This document shows, piece by piece, positions 54,208 through 62,471 of a stretch of 64,000 nucleotides of DNA. The position numbers and the translations under genes were made by a program. The notes under the pieces were generated by a model that worked only from the letters and a program-made list of their open reading frames with translations, did no database searches and was not told where the DNA came from. Where the stretch lies: NCBI GenBank assembly GCA_028689025.1, contig JAQTXA010000003.1:62001-126000 (forward strand), given 5' to 3'. Source of the DNA: Aliarcobacter sp. Lineage in GTDB: Bacteria > Campylobacterota > Campylobacteria > Campylobacterales > Arcobacteraceae. Each line of letters begins with the position of its first letter. The stretch's first letter is position 1.

Positions 54208-54320
54208 TTAATGTCCCTTGTAATCATAATTTATAAATTTTTATTAAAAATTGTTATTTATTTAAGTATGATATAGTATCTAAAGAAACTTAAAAAAAGT
54301 AAAAAAGACAGGATAGAATT

Positions 54321-55217
54321 TTGCCATTTACACTCAAAAAACATAAAGCCATCATAGGTAAAAAAATACAAATTTTTTTAATTCACGAATTGGGTCTAGA
54401 CCCTAAAATAGGGCAAAGACTAACATCAAAAGGAAGAATTTTTGATGAAAATATGAACACTATAAATACAGGTGAAACAATCCCTACAGATTATATATAC
54501 ATTGCTGTTTTTGAGGGCATGACACGGGGTTTAAAGCCATTACTTGAGTTTAATGATTTTGCAATATTTGATAAACCAACAAATCTAATGGTTCATCCAA
54601 TTTCAAAAAATACTCCTTACTCTTTACTTGATGAAATTAGATACCATTTTGGAGAAGATGCAAATTTAATCCATAGAATTGATGCTGAAACTTCAGGACT
54701 AATCATCGTTGGGAAAAACAAAAAAAGCGAAATTGCACTAAAAGAGATGTTCCAAGAGAAAAAATATCATAAATCTTATCTTGCAATTGCCCAAGGTGAA
54801 ATAAAAGAAGAGATAAGAATAGATAAGGGATTAGATAGAGAAGGGCTTTTAATTGGCGTAAGAATGAAAGTATGTGACGATGGGAAAGAGTCAGTTACAA
54901 TTATAAAACCAATTAAATACAATAAAGAGAAAAATTTAACACTTGTAGAAGCTTTGCCATTAACGGGAAGACAACATCAAATTAGAGTTCATTTATACTC
55001 AGAAGGTCATACAATTTTAGGTGATCCAATTTATGGTGTTGATGATGAGAATGCAGAAAATTACCTGAATAAAACACTTAGCGAAGAGGATAGATTTAAA
55101 GTTACAAAATCAAATAGATTGTGGCTACATGCGAACTATTTGGAGTTTACATACAAAGATGTAACTTATAAAATATTTTCTAAAAACAAAGACCTTTACA
55201 ATGAATTTTTAAATTAA
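54321..55217 (+). CDS. RluA-family RNA pseudouridine synthase
   Basis: A 298-residue pseudouridine synthase. The catalytic Asp lies in HRIDAETSGLIIVGKN (HRLDxxTSG motif) near residue 115, and LTGRQHQIRVHL is the second family block. The first 80 residues resemble a degenerate S4-like domain. The start is TTG at 54321 with AGGAT upstream; no in-frame ATG precedes the conserved part. The RNA target is not deducible. Confidence 0.92.
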   Translation: MPFTLKKHKAIIGKKIQIFLIHELGLDPKIGQRLTSKGRIFDENMNTINTGETIPTDYIYIAVFEGMTRGLKPLLEFNDFAIFDKPTNLMVHPISKNTPYSLLDEIRYHFGEDANLIHRIDAETSGLIIVGKNKKSEIALKEMFQEKKYHKSYLAIAQGEIKEEIRIDKGLDREGLLIGVRMKVCDDGKESVTIIKPIKYNKEKNLTLVEALPLTGRQHQIRVHLYSEGHTILGDPIYGVDDENAENYLNKTLSEEDRFKVTKSNRLWLHANYLEFTYKDVTYKIFSKNKDLYNEFLN

Positions 55218-55336
55218 TTCATTGTAAAAAATAGCGATACAGCAACAATTGCCACTTCAAAAGAGACTAAGATAGCTAAATCTTTTTTATCAACATTTCT
55301 ATCAGCATTTCCATCTTTTAATTTTATACTATTCAT
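55214..55336 (-). CDS. Small membrane protein, 40 residues, at the end of the nif accessory operon
   Basis: ATG at 55336 follows AAGGAGG by 6 bp, one of the best ribosome sites in the window. The product has a charged N-terminal half (MNSIKLKDGNADRNVDKKD) and one membrane helix (LAILVSFEVAIVAVSLFF). It starts 13 bp after the nifQ stop in the same direction and overlaps the rluA-like stop. It is probably the last gene of the nifV operon. No homologue recognised. Confidence 0.65.
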   Translation of the reverse strand: MNSIKLKDGNADRNVDKKDLAILVSFEVAIVAVSLFFTMN

Positions 55337-55349
55337 TATAAACCTCCTT

Positions 55350-55676
55350 TTATTGATTTAAAGTGCAATTAAAACAATTGCTTATATCATCACAAGCAGC
55401 ACAAGCAGGTGCTGTTTTACCAATACAATCATACAAATATTTTTTCCATCGTTTATCTTCAGGTTTTAGTTTTGCTAGAGAACTGAAGTGTTTACACATA
55501 AACTCTCCCATCTCTTTTCTACTTTCTAGACCTAAATCTGAATACAAATGTCCCATTTGTAATGAAGTTTTTGCAATCCATGGAGCTAGTTCATTTTTCG
55601 CATATTCATCATTTGCATGACTTTGAAGAAGTACTAATATTTCACTTTCCATTCCCATATATACTAAACTACTCAT
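55350..55676 (-). CDS. nifQ: NifQ-like molybdenum-cofactor donor protein, short form
   Basis: A 108-residue protein matching the C-terminal part of NifQ: LYSDLGLESRKEMGEFMCKHFSSLAKLKPEDKRWKKYLYDC and a Cys cluster (Cys84, 92, 95, 101, 104). NifQ carries a Mo-Fe-S cluster and supplies molybdenum for FeMo-cofactor. Known NifQ proteins are longer (about 160-200), so this is a compact version. It lies in the operon behind nifV and an LRR protein gene, 9 bp after the latter. Confidence 0.82.
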   Translation of the reverse strand: MSSLVYMGMESEILVLLQSHANDEYAKNELAPWIAKTSLQMGHLYSDLGLESRKEMGEFMCKHFSSLAKLKPEDKRWKKYLYDCIGKTAPACAACDDISNCFNCTLNQ

Positions 55677-55685
55677 GGTATGCTC

Positions 55686-56681
55686 CTATTTTACATCGCA
55701 AAAATCAAGTTCTAGCGATTGGGGTTTACTTAATCCTTTATTGTTATCAATAAAAAGATTTTTCAGACTCTCTAAATTATTTATAGAACTTGGTAGTGAC
55801 TCTAACTTATTATCTTCAACATCAAGCTCTTGAAGATTTGTTAAATTACCAATTAATTCAGGTAATTCATCTAACTTATTTCCACTAATAGAAAGAGTAG
55901 TTAATTTTTTTAATTCACAAATCTCTTTTGGCAGTTTTGTTAATAAATTATTATCTAAAATCAATATTTTTAAATCTTCAAGTTTACTAACATCAAAATC
56001 TAATGATTTCAAAGCATTTCCACTTAAATCAAGTTTTAAAAGCATATCATGTGACTCTAAAGATGGTAACTCTTTTAAACTATTTCCCTCTAAAATAAGT
56101 GTCTCTAACTCTTTTATTTTAGATAAAGAAGAGGGTAAAAAAGTTAAATGATTAAACGATAAATCTAAATAATATAACTGTTGCATATTCTCAAAAATAT
56201 CAGGAATATCTTCTAATTCATTTGTCTCTAATGAAAGATATAAAAGTTTTGATAACTTTTTAAAATCTTCATCTAAACTCTCAATTCTATTCGCTGCAAG
56301 TGTAAGTCTAGTTAGTGATTTTAAATCATAAAAACCTTTTGGTAGTGCTTTTAATCTATTAACATTAAGATTTAATATCATAAGATTTTGAAGATTTCCT
56401 ATTTCTGTTGGTAACTCTTCTATTAGATTATTTTCACATTGAAGATTTCTTAAGTTTTTTAATTCACCTATTGCTTTTGGAAGTTTTCTAAGTTTGTTAT
56501 TTGATAGTTTTAAAACACTCAAATTTTTTAAAACTCCGATTGATTCAGGTAAATCTTTTAAATTCTTTTTTGATAAATCTAGGTGCGTTAATAATTCTAA
56601 ATCATCTTCAACAACTGACATTATAGGTGTTAAATCGTTAGCTCTAATCCATTTTACAAAATGTTCGATATCGTAACTCAT
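55686..56681 (-). CDS. Leucine-rich repeat protein of the nif accessory operon
   Basis: A 331-residue protein made almost wholly of about 11-12 leucine-rich repeats of 23 residues (pattern LxxLxLxxNxLxxLPxxIxxLxxL), from residue 28 to 315, without a signal peptide or membrane helix. Cytoplasmic LRR proteins bind other proteins. It overlaps the BFD-like gene by 4 bp and precedes nifQ, so a nitrogenase-related scaffolding or assembly role is inferred; none is demonstrated by the sequence. Confidence 0.88.
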   Translation of the reverse strand: MSYDIEHFVKWIRANDLTPIMSVVEDDLELLTHLDLSKKNLKDLPESIGVLKNLSVLKLSNNKLRKLPKAIGELKNLRNLQCENNLIEELPTEIGNLQNLMILNLNVNRLKALPKGFYDLKSLTRLTLAANRIESLDEDFKKLSKLLYLSLETNELEDIPDIFENMQQLYYLDLSFNHLTFLPSSLSKIKELETLILEGNSLKELPSLESHDMLLKLDLSGNALKSLDFDVSKLEDLKILILDNNLLTKLPKEICELKKLTTLSISGNKLDELPELIGNLTNLQELDVEDNKLESLPSSINNLESLKNLFIDNNKGLSKPQSLELDFCDVK

Positions 56682-56926
56682 TCGTCATCCTTTAATCTAT
56701 CGTTTTTCGCATCGATTAAAAATGCAATCTCTTCATAGTCAACCTCTCCAAACTCTACCATGTTAAATAGAGCCATTAAAGGTCTTCTACAACAAGTCTG
56801 ACTACAGCCAGTAACAAGTTTTTTCGCTTTTTTATATGGTAAATCAGTATCTTCAAATATTTTTTGAGCTTGTATAATACTCATCTCTCCACATTCGCAA
56901 ATCTGTTTTTCTTTTAAATTTTCCAT
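56678..56926 (-). CDS. BFD-like [2Fe-2S] small protein of the nif operon
   Basis: An 82-residue protein with Cys10-x-Cys12 near the N-terminus and Cys41-x3-Cys45-Cys46 further on, resembling the CxC...CxxC spacing of bacterioferritin-associated ferredoxin (BFD)-type [2Fe-2S] domains, though the second pair differs. It may be an electron or iron-sulfur carrier for nitrogenase maturation. It sits between the CCE_0567-like and LRR genes. Confidence 0.65.
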   Translation of the reverse strand: MENLKEKQICECGEMSIIQAQKIFEDTDLPYKKAKKLVTGCSQTCCRRPLMALFNMVEFGEVDYEEIAFLIDAKNDRLKDDE

Positions 56927-56931
56927 TATAA

Positions 56932-57138
56932 CTACTTTAGGTATGGATGTTGTTCTAAAAACTCATTGACAATTTTCATTCCAGAATCTATATCTTGACT
57001 TAATTTTGGTAATCTTACATAGTCAGTCCAGATAGAATCTTCAACGATGTCATGAACTTCACCTGCTAACTCAACAACTTTTCTTTTATATTTAGCCAAC
57101 TCTTTTTTTAACTCTTTTTGTTCAAATGTTAATTCCAT
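56932..57138 (-). CDS. CCE_0567-like small nif-associated protein
   Basis: A 68-residue helical protein: ELKKELAKYKRKVVELAGEVHDIVEDSIWTDY fits the small Rop-like metalloprotein family (CCE_0567) commonly found next to nifX/nifW in diazotrophs. It likely forms a coiled-coil dimer. Exact function in nitrogen fixation is unknown. Spaced 5 bp from the next gene. Confidence 0.65.
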   Translation of the reverse strand: MELTFEQKELKKELAKYKRKVVELAGEVHDIVEDSIWTDYVRLPKLSQDIDSGMKIVNEFLEQHPYLK

Positions 57139-57147
57139 AATTACTCC

Positions 57148-57954
57148 TTAAATTGCGTATAAATTATCTAGTATGATGTTTGGTTTTTCTTTCAAATACA
57201 TAAGTTTGAAATCCCCATTGATTTCAAACTTATAACTTTGATATAAGTCCACTATCTCTTTTACATTTTTTGGAGCATAACCATAAATCTTTTTTAAACC
57301 CCTATAATATAAAACTCCTCGTAAAAGCTTCTCTGCATCTAAAAAAGCCTCATTATCCATAATCCAAGGAGATATTTTTATAAATCTTTTGTTTACAACA
57401 TAAGAGTGTAAATATCCATATCCAGTTGAAAGTTTTAAAGAATTTGTAAAAATACAATCTGATTTTATGTAATCTTCTCTGCATAAATTAAAAACTTTTC
57501 TATCTACTCTTCTTGCAACTTCATCATAATGTTCACCACTAACTTGTTTTGCTGTAGAATTTGAGAAATTAAAAGCAACAGCTTCACCTGAATGCATAAA
57601 TCTTAGAAAATCACTATGTGTTTTGAAACCTAAACTCTCTAACTCTTGGCTTTTGTTTTTATCTATTAAAATTAAAATATTTTCTTCTGGAAAATTTCTT
57701 ATTAATAAAGAAATTAATCTTTTTAAAACATCTTCATACTCAGCAATTACTTCTAATACATTTATGTACAAATATTTCTCAAAAGAGTATGCACTTAAAA
57801 TGCCAACTATTTTTGACTCTTCATAAGCAGCAAAACAGTATTGAGGGTAAGCATCGTATGTTTGTTTTAATAGCTCTAAATCAAATAAAGGATTTTTATT
57901 TGTTAAATCCTCTAAAGAATCTTCGAAGCCAATTTTTAGATATCCAATGAACAT
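57148..57954 (-). CDS. GNAT-like acetyltransferase of the nif operon
   Basis: A 268-residue protein with GNAT-like features: AAYEESKIVGILSAYSFEKYLYINVLEVIAEYED in the N-terminal half and a second, more divergent GNAT-like region (YGYLHSYVVNKRFIKISPWIM) in the C-terminal half. It overlaps nifV by 19 bp, so it is translated with it. Substrate unknown; similar two-domain acetyltransferases occur beside nif genes in some bacteria, but the role there is not established to my knowledge. Confidence 0.6.
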   Translation of the reverse strand: MFIGYLKIGFEDSLEDLTNKNPLFDLELLKQTYDAYPQYCFAAYEESKIVGILSAYSFEKYLYINVLEVIAEYEDVLKRLISLLIRNFPEENILILIDKNKSQELESLGFKTHSDFLRFMHSGEAVAFNFSNSTAKQVSGEHYDEVARRVDRKVFNLCREDYIKSDCIFTNSLKLSTGYGYLHSYVVNKRFIKISPWIMDNEAFLDAEKLLRGVLYYRGLKKIYGYAPKNVKEIVDLYQSYKFEINGDFKLMYLKEKPNIILDNLYAI

Positions 57955-59048
57955 AGGTATAACTCTTTTAATTCGTTTGCACTTAAAACTTTTTTTCTAT
58001 CTGTAACGATTTCTCGCACCTTTGGAAGAAGTTTTTGTACTATTTCTAAATTTGGATTAATTCCAACAGCTTTCAAATGATAAACCAATGTTGAGCTACC
58101 TGAGTGTTTTCCAATTGGGAAAGTTCTTTTTAATCCAACTTCATCTGGAGTAAAAGGCTCATAAGCCTGATTTGATTTCATCATACCATTTACATGAATA
58201 CCAGATTCATGTGAAAATATGTTTTTACCAATAATTGGTAAATTTGTATCTATTCTTCTGTGTGAAGCGCTACTTACAGTTTTAATAAGAGCTTTTAGTA
58301 CCTTTGAATTTATATGAACATCTTTTCCTAATAATCTCAAAGACATTAATACTTGTTCAAAAGAAGCATTTCCAGCTCGCTCCCCAATACCAATAACTGT
58401 AGTATTAGCACTCATTGCACCTGCTTCATAACCAGCAATCGCATTTGCCGTTGCCATTCCAAAATCATTGTGAGTGTGCATTTCTATATCTAAAAGATTT
58501 GAAGAACTTAAATCTTTGATATTCTCATAAGTTTTATGAGGTGTTAAAATGCCAACCGTATCACAATATCTAAATCTATTTGCACCAAGTTCTTTTCCCA
58601 ATGTCATAATCTCTTTTAAAAAAGAGTTGTTCGCGCGACTTGAATCTTCTCCACCAATACAAACAAATAAATTTTCTTTTTTGGCTTGTAAAATTACTTC
58701 TTCTAATTGTTTTAGTAATCTTGTTTTATCTCCACCAAATTTAATATCAATCAAAATATCTGAAACAGGTATAGATAAGTCAACTGCTTTTAATCCACAC
58801 TTTAGAGATGCTTCTAAATCACTCATCGTAGCTCTATTCCAGCTCATTATTGGAATAGGTAAATTAAGGGCAAGAATCTCTTTTAAATCATCTTGTTCTT
58901 TTTTCCCCATTGCAGGAATTCCTACTTCGAGCTCATCTGCACCAGCTTCATATAAAAGCCTTGCTATTTGTAATTTCTCTTTTAAGTTGAAAGCTACGAA
59001 TGGTGTTTGTTCACCATCTCTTAAAGTTGTATCATTAATAATTGGCAT
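57936..59048 (-). CDS. nifV: Homocitrate synthase
   Basis: A 370-residue NifV of the HMGL-like/isopropylmalate synthase superfamily. The N-terminal INDTTLRDGEQTPFVAF holds the metal-binding and catalytic Asp/Arg; HTHNDFGMATANAIAGYEAGA holds the metal-binding His pair, and GIGERAGNASFEQVL follows. The absence of a regulatory leucine-binding domain fits NifV. It makes homocitrate for FeMo-cofactor. First gene of the accessory operon, with a sigma-54-type promoter. Confidence 0.93.
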   Translation of the reverse strand: MPIINDTTLRDGEQTPFVAFNLKEKLQIARLLYEAGADELEVGIPAMGKKEQDDLKEILALNLPIPIMSWNRATMSDLEASLKCGLKAVDLSIPVSDILIDIKFGGDKTRLLKQLEEVILQAKKENLFVCIGGEDSSRANNSFLKEIMTLGKELGANRFRYCDTVGILTPHKTYENIKDLSSSNLLDIEMHTHNDFGMATANAIAGYEAGAMSANTTVIGIGERAGNASFEQVLMSLRLLGKDVHINSKVLKALIKTVSSASHRRIDTNLPIIGKNIFSHESGIHVNGMMKSNQAYEPFTPDEVGLKRTFPIGKHSGSSTLVYHLKAVGINPNLEIVQKLLPKVREIVTDRKKVLSANELKELYLCSLDI

Positions 59049-59081
59049 TATACTAACCTTTAATTTCGATATAAATATTTA

Positions 59082-59097
59082 TGCAAATAGTGTTCCG
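59082..59097 (-). promoter_or_regulatory. Sigma-54 promoter of nifV operon
   Basis: Minus strand CGGAACACTATTTGCA: GG and GC dinucleotides exactly 10 bp apart with the TTGCA -12 element, as in TGGCAC-N5-TTGCA. The predicted start lies about 22 bp before the nifV ATG. Sigma-54 control is the rule for nif operons. Confidence 0.7.
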
Positions 59098-59126
59098 AAG
59101 TGAGAATTGTTAGAAAGAAATTGAAA

Positions 59127-59411
59127 TTATTTTAAAATTTCTAACTCTTCAGTTTTAATAAGTTCTAAATCTTTATCTTCCAATTTGTCATAAGAAAAAA
59201 CAAAACAGCATGGTTTTGCTGTGATTTCTTTTTCAATTGTTAAAAATCTGTCATAGTCAGTTAGTGTCACAACTTTTTGTGCACGAAGTTGTTTTAGTGG
59301 GAATCCAATAAAACCGTGAGCAGTTGTAATTGTAATTAGCTCCATTAGTTCATTATTTATAGAAATAGGGCCATTACCTTTTAGAAGTATTACTGTAGGT
59401 TTATTTTTCAT
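59127..59411 (-). CDS. Conserved-looking hypothetical protein downstream of nifB
   Basis: A 94-residue protein with alternating hydrophobic strands, ending in LELIKTEELEIL. Not recognised as a known family. It starts 10 bp after nifB on the same strand, with AGTTAGGAATTACC between, so co-transcription with nifB is likely and a minor role in cofactor synthesis is possible. Confidence 0.7.
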   Translation of the reverse strand: MKNKPTVILLKGNGPISINNELMELITITTAHGFIGFPLKQLRAQKVVTLTDYDRFLTIEKEITAKPCCFVFSYDKLEDKDLELIKTEELEILK

Positions 59412-59421
59412 AAGTTAGGAA

Positions 59422-60867
59422 TTACCCTAACTCATGTTCAGTTTTATTTTCTGAATAAAAATATCTTTGAACAGCTGCAAAAACTGATTTTTCAATTGGT
59501 TGAAGCGCATAAGAATCATCACAAATCAAGTTTATTGATTTTAATTCATCCATTGGGCATCCACCGATTTTTTCAGTTAATAATAAATCCACATCTTTTA
59601 AAGTATTTTTAATATCTTCAATTGGATAAGAACCATCACAATCTTCAGGCCCTTTACAATATGGATTTTCTACTTTTCTGTGCATTACAAATTTAATTGC
59701 TTTATCACCAGCTTCATAGATTAAGAACTCTTTAGCATTACCAAAGTGTAAGTTAATAGTTCCCTCACCAGCAGTTGTAACAGCTACAAGTTTAGTTTCA
59801 CCAGTTGAACTTAATTGCTCTTTGCTAGCTTGTGCAATTTTTACTTTTTCATTTGCAACGTCAAGAGCAGCTCTCCAGTTTTCAATAACTTGGTGTTTAG
59901 CAGCTCGAGCTGAGATATCATATTTTTTAGTTAAATCTTCCCATTCCATATTCATAAAAGTATCTTTTGTAAACTCATCCCCTCTATCTTCACCAATTAG
60001 TCCAACAGCATCTGCACGACATTGTCTACAGTGAGACATAAGTTTCATATCCATACCACAAGCTTCTTGTGCAGCCATAACTTCTTGGTCAGTTGCACTT
60101 TCTTGCCCATTTAGTCCATAATATGTACCAAATTCAGGTTTAGATAATAAAGGCATAATGTTATGTAAGAATACACCTAACTCTTTTAATTTTTTAGCAA
60201 CATTTGGTAATTCATGTTCATTAACACCTGGAATTAAAACAGAGTTTGCTTTAACTAAAATTCCTCTGTCTGTTAACATCTTGATTCCCTCAAGTTGTCT
60301 TTGTAAAAGGATTTTTGCAGCTTCTTTTCCAAATACTTTTTTATGATTCCATAAAATCCAAGGATAAATTTTTGAACCAACTTCACCAGTTTCATCAACA
60401 GAGTTGATTGTAACTGTTACGTGGTCAACGTTGTATTTTACAATTTGGTCAATAAAATCTGGTAACATAAGTCCGTTTGTAGATAAACACATTTTTAAAT
60501 CCGGTGCTTTTTCATATAGCATTTTAAATGTTTTAAAAGTTTTTTCAGGGTTTGCTAATGCGTCACCAGGACCTGCGATTCCTACAACAGAAAGTTGTTG
60601 GATTTCTCCACCAACAAATAAAATCTTCTTAACAGCTTCTTCTGGTGATAATTTACCACTAGTAACACCTGGTCTACTCTCATTTGAACAATCATATTTT
60701 CTATTACAGTAGTTACATTGAATATTACAAGCTGGTGCAACGGCAACATGTATTCTAGCGTAGTGCTGATGAGCACCTTCACTATAACATGGGTGATTAT
60801 TAATTTTTGCCATTACCTCTTCTTGGATTGATTCTTGAGAACTACTTGAAGTACACGAACAACTCAT
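59422..60867 (-). CDS. nifB: FeMo-cofactor biosynthesis radical SAM protein NifB
   Basis: A 481-residue NifB: a radical SAM core with Cys47-x3-Cys51-x2-Cys54 (CNIQCNYC), preceded by the HPCYSEGAHQHYARIHVAVAP signature, and a C-terminal NifX-like domain from about residue 365 (VAVTTAGEGTINLHFGNAKEF). It builds the NifB-cofactor (8Fe-9S-C) precursor. ATG at 60867 has AAGGAG 6 bp upstream and gives the usual MSCSCTSSSS start; an earlier ATG at 60954 is rejected because it precedes the sigma-54 promoter. Confidence 0.96.
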   Translation of the reverse strand: MSCSCTSSSSQESIQEEVMAKINNHPCYSEGAHQHYARIHVAVAPACNIQCNYCNRKYDCSNESRPGVTSGKLSPEEAVKKILFVGGEIQQLSVVGIAGPGDALANPEKTFKTFKMLYEKAPDLKMCLSTNGLMLPDFIDQIVKYNVDHVTVTINSVDETGEVGSKIYPWILWNHKKVFGKEAAKILLQRQLEGIKMLTDRGILVKANSVLIPGVNEHELPNVAKKLKELGVFLHNIMPLLSKPEFGTYYGLNGQESATDQEVMAAQEACGMDMKLMSHCRQCRADAVGLIGEDRGDEFTKDTFMNMEWEDLTKKYDISARAAKHQVIENWRAALDVANEKVKIAQASKEQLSSTGETKLVAVTTAGEGTINLHFGNAKEFLIYEAGDKAIKFVMHRKVENPYCKGPEDCDGSYPIEDIKNTLKDVDLLLTEKIGGCPMDELKSINLICDDSYALQPIEKSVFAAVQRYFYSENKTEHELG

Positions 60868-60899
60868 AGATAACTCCTTATTTAAATTTAGAAATATAA

Positions 60900-60915
60900 T
60901 GCACATATTGTTCCT
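60900..60915 (-). promoter_or_regulatory. Sigma-54 promoter of nifB
   Basis: Minus strand AGGAACAATATGTGCA has GG and GC 10 bp apart; the -12 element is GTGCA rather than the ideal TTGCA. The predicted start is about 20 bp upstream of the nifB ATG. Confidence 0.6.
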
Positions 60916-60925
60916 TACAAAATAT

Positions 60926-60941
60926 AGGAATAAAAAATGCA
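60926..60941 (+). promoter_or_regulatory. Sigma-54 promoter of the small gene divergent from nifB
   Basis: AGGAATAAAAAATGCA: GG (60927-60928) and GC (60939-60940) are exactly 10 bp apart. It is divergent from the nifB promoter and predicts a start about 20 bp before the ATG at 60973. Confidence 0.5.
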
Positions 60942-60972
60942 TAATAAACTTCATAAAATAAAAGGATTTAAA

Positions 60973-61158
60973 ATGGGTCTACAAGAAGAGATTAAAAAAG
61001 AGTTGCTAAAAGAGATTTATGGAAATATTGACAATATCTATGATTTTATTGATGCTAGGTTTAAACTAGATAATCTGTGTCATGATGGAGTAATTAAAAA
61101 ACTGAATGAATTGAAAGATGTGATTTATAAAGTTACAAATTTGAGTGATTTAGCTTAA
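60973..61158 (+). CDS. Small nif-region protein, 61 residues, unknown
   Basis: ATG at 60973 has AAAAGGA 7 bp upstream; the in-frame ATG at 60937 lies within the predicted sigma-54 -12 element and is rejected. The product MGLQEEIKKELLKEI... is highly helical with charged heptads and contains IDARFKLDNLCHDGVIKKLNELKDV. A single Cys. No family recognised. Because it is divergent from nifB with a GG-N10-GC promoter, it is probably expressed under nitrogen-fixing conditions. Confidence 0.7.
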   Translation: MGLQEEIKKELLKEIYGNIDNIYDFIDARFKLDNLCHDGVIKKLNELKDVIYKVTNLSDLA

Positions 61159-61162
61159 GATA

Positions 61163-61223
61163 AATAAGCGATGAGTACATGTTTTAGTTAAACCCCTGTA
61201 AAGTTTTATACTCATCGGTTATT
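61163..61223. terminator. Large stem-loop between convergent small gene and FprA gene
   Basis: AATAAGCGATGAGTA (61163-61177) pairs with TACTCATCGGTTATT (61209-61223), about 14 bp with one mismatch, enclosing a 31-base loop. It is probably a bidirectional terminator, but the large loop is unusual. Confidence 0.5.
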
Positions 61224-61232
61224 CATCTTGAT

Positions 61233-62471
61233 TTAGTTCATATCTATTTCGATCATTTTACCATTAACTATCTGTGCAAATTCTTTACCGAATTTAAAAC
61301 AATCTTCTAATTCCTCTTTTGTAGGAATAAGTTTAATTTTCATAGGTTCAATTGGTGGAACTCTAAAATGTAAAGATTTCATTCTATCAAGAATCATATT
61401 AACAGCTTCTCCACTCCAACCATAAGAGCCAAATGCCATTCCTGTTTTTCCTCTTTTTTCCAAATACATCATACAAGATAATAAATCCCAAACTGGTTTT
61501 GGTGCATCTGCGTTTATTGTTGGAGTTCCTATTAATATTCCATCACTTTCTTCAAGAATATCAATCATATTTTGTTCTTCTATTGAAGCTAAATCATATA
61601 AACTAGCTCTTATAGTTTTAATACTTTCTGCACCATCAAAAATAGCATCTGCCATATCTCTTGTATTTTTATAACTAGTTAGATAAAAAATAGAGATGAT
61701 TTTATTGCTCTCATTTATATTTTCAGGTCTTGCTAAACTCCATTTTCTATAAAGTTCAATATATTTATATGGTTTTTCCCTAATAATTGGGCCATGTAAA
61801 GTTGCAATCATCTTTATATCAAGTTTATCATATAACTTTAAAGCATTTAAAACATAAGATTTAAATGGTCTCATTATATGGTCATAATAGTATTTAAAAG
61901 CGTAAGAAAAATCTCCAACTAAATCATCAAAAAGTCTTTTATCATAATAGTGACTTCCAAAAACATCTCCACTAAATAAAAGTGAATCTTCAACCACATA
62001 AGAACTCATGGTCTCTGGCCAATGTAAATATGGTGTAGTTAAAAAATTTATAGTTTTATCACCCAAAGTCAAACTTTTATTTGTCCAAACTGTTTCAAAA
62101 GCAATGCTCTCATTGTTTGTAATAGCTTTTAACATTGGTGTTGCTTGTGGAGATATTAGAACTTTTGCATTTGGAACTCTTTTGATTAATTCAGGAATTG
62201 CCCCTGCATGATCTGGTTCTAAATGGTGACATATAACATATTTTATCTCATCATAAGAGCAAAGTTGTTCAATTTTTGAAAAAAACTCTTTTTCAAAACC
62301 TAACTTTACAGTATCGACAATAATTACACCTTCACTTGTTTTTATTAAGTAAGCATTATATGAAGAACCATTTGCAGTTTTCATGATAATGTCAAAGGTT
62401 CTAATATCAGGGTCAAAAGCCCCTATAAAAAATATATTATTTGCTATTTCTACTGGTTTTTTATGATTCAT
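61233..62471 (-). CDS. A-type flavoprotein (FprA/flavodiiron) of the nif cluster
   Basis: A 412-residue flavodiiron protein. The N-terminal metallo-beta-lactamase domain carries the diiron ligands HHLEPDHAG and further His/Asp (SGDVFGSH; LHGPIIR); the C-terminal flavodoxin domain (from about residue 255) has the FMN loop SYKNTRDMADAI. Members reduce O2 to water or NO to N2O. Located in the nif cluster and overlapping the NifX-like gene by 11 bp, it may protect nitrogenase from O2 or NO; this is inferred from context. Confidence 0.92.
   Translation of the reverse strand: MNHKKPVEIANNIFFIGAFDPDIRTFDIIMKTANGSSYNAYLIKTSEGVIIVDTVKLGFEKEFFSKIEQLCSYDEIKYVICHHLEPDHAGAIPELIKRVPNAKVLISPQATPMLKAITNNESIAFETVWTNKSLTLGDKTINFLTTPYLHWPETMSSYVVEDSLLFSGDVFGSHYYDKRLFDDLVGDFSYAFKYYYDHIMRPFKSYVLNALKLYDKLDIKMIATLHGPIIREKPYKYIELYRKWSLARPENINESNKIISIFYLTSYKNTRDMADAIFDGAESIKTIRASLYDLASIEEQNMIDILEESDGILIGTPTINADAPKPVWDLLSCMMYLEKRGKTGMAFGSYGWSGEAVNMILDRMKSLHFRVPPIEPMKIKLIPTKEELEDCFKFGKEFAQIVNGKMIEIDMN

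Noticed and set aside
58549..59103. 184-codon open frame antisense to nifV
   Set aside because: Antisense shadow of nifV, running through the nifV promoter; composition does not look like a protein family.
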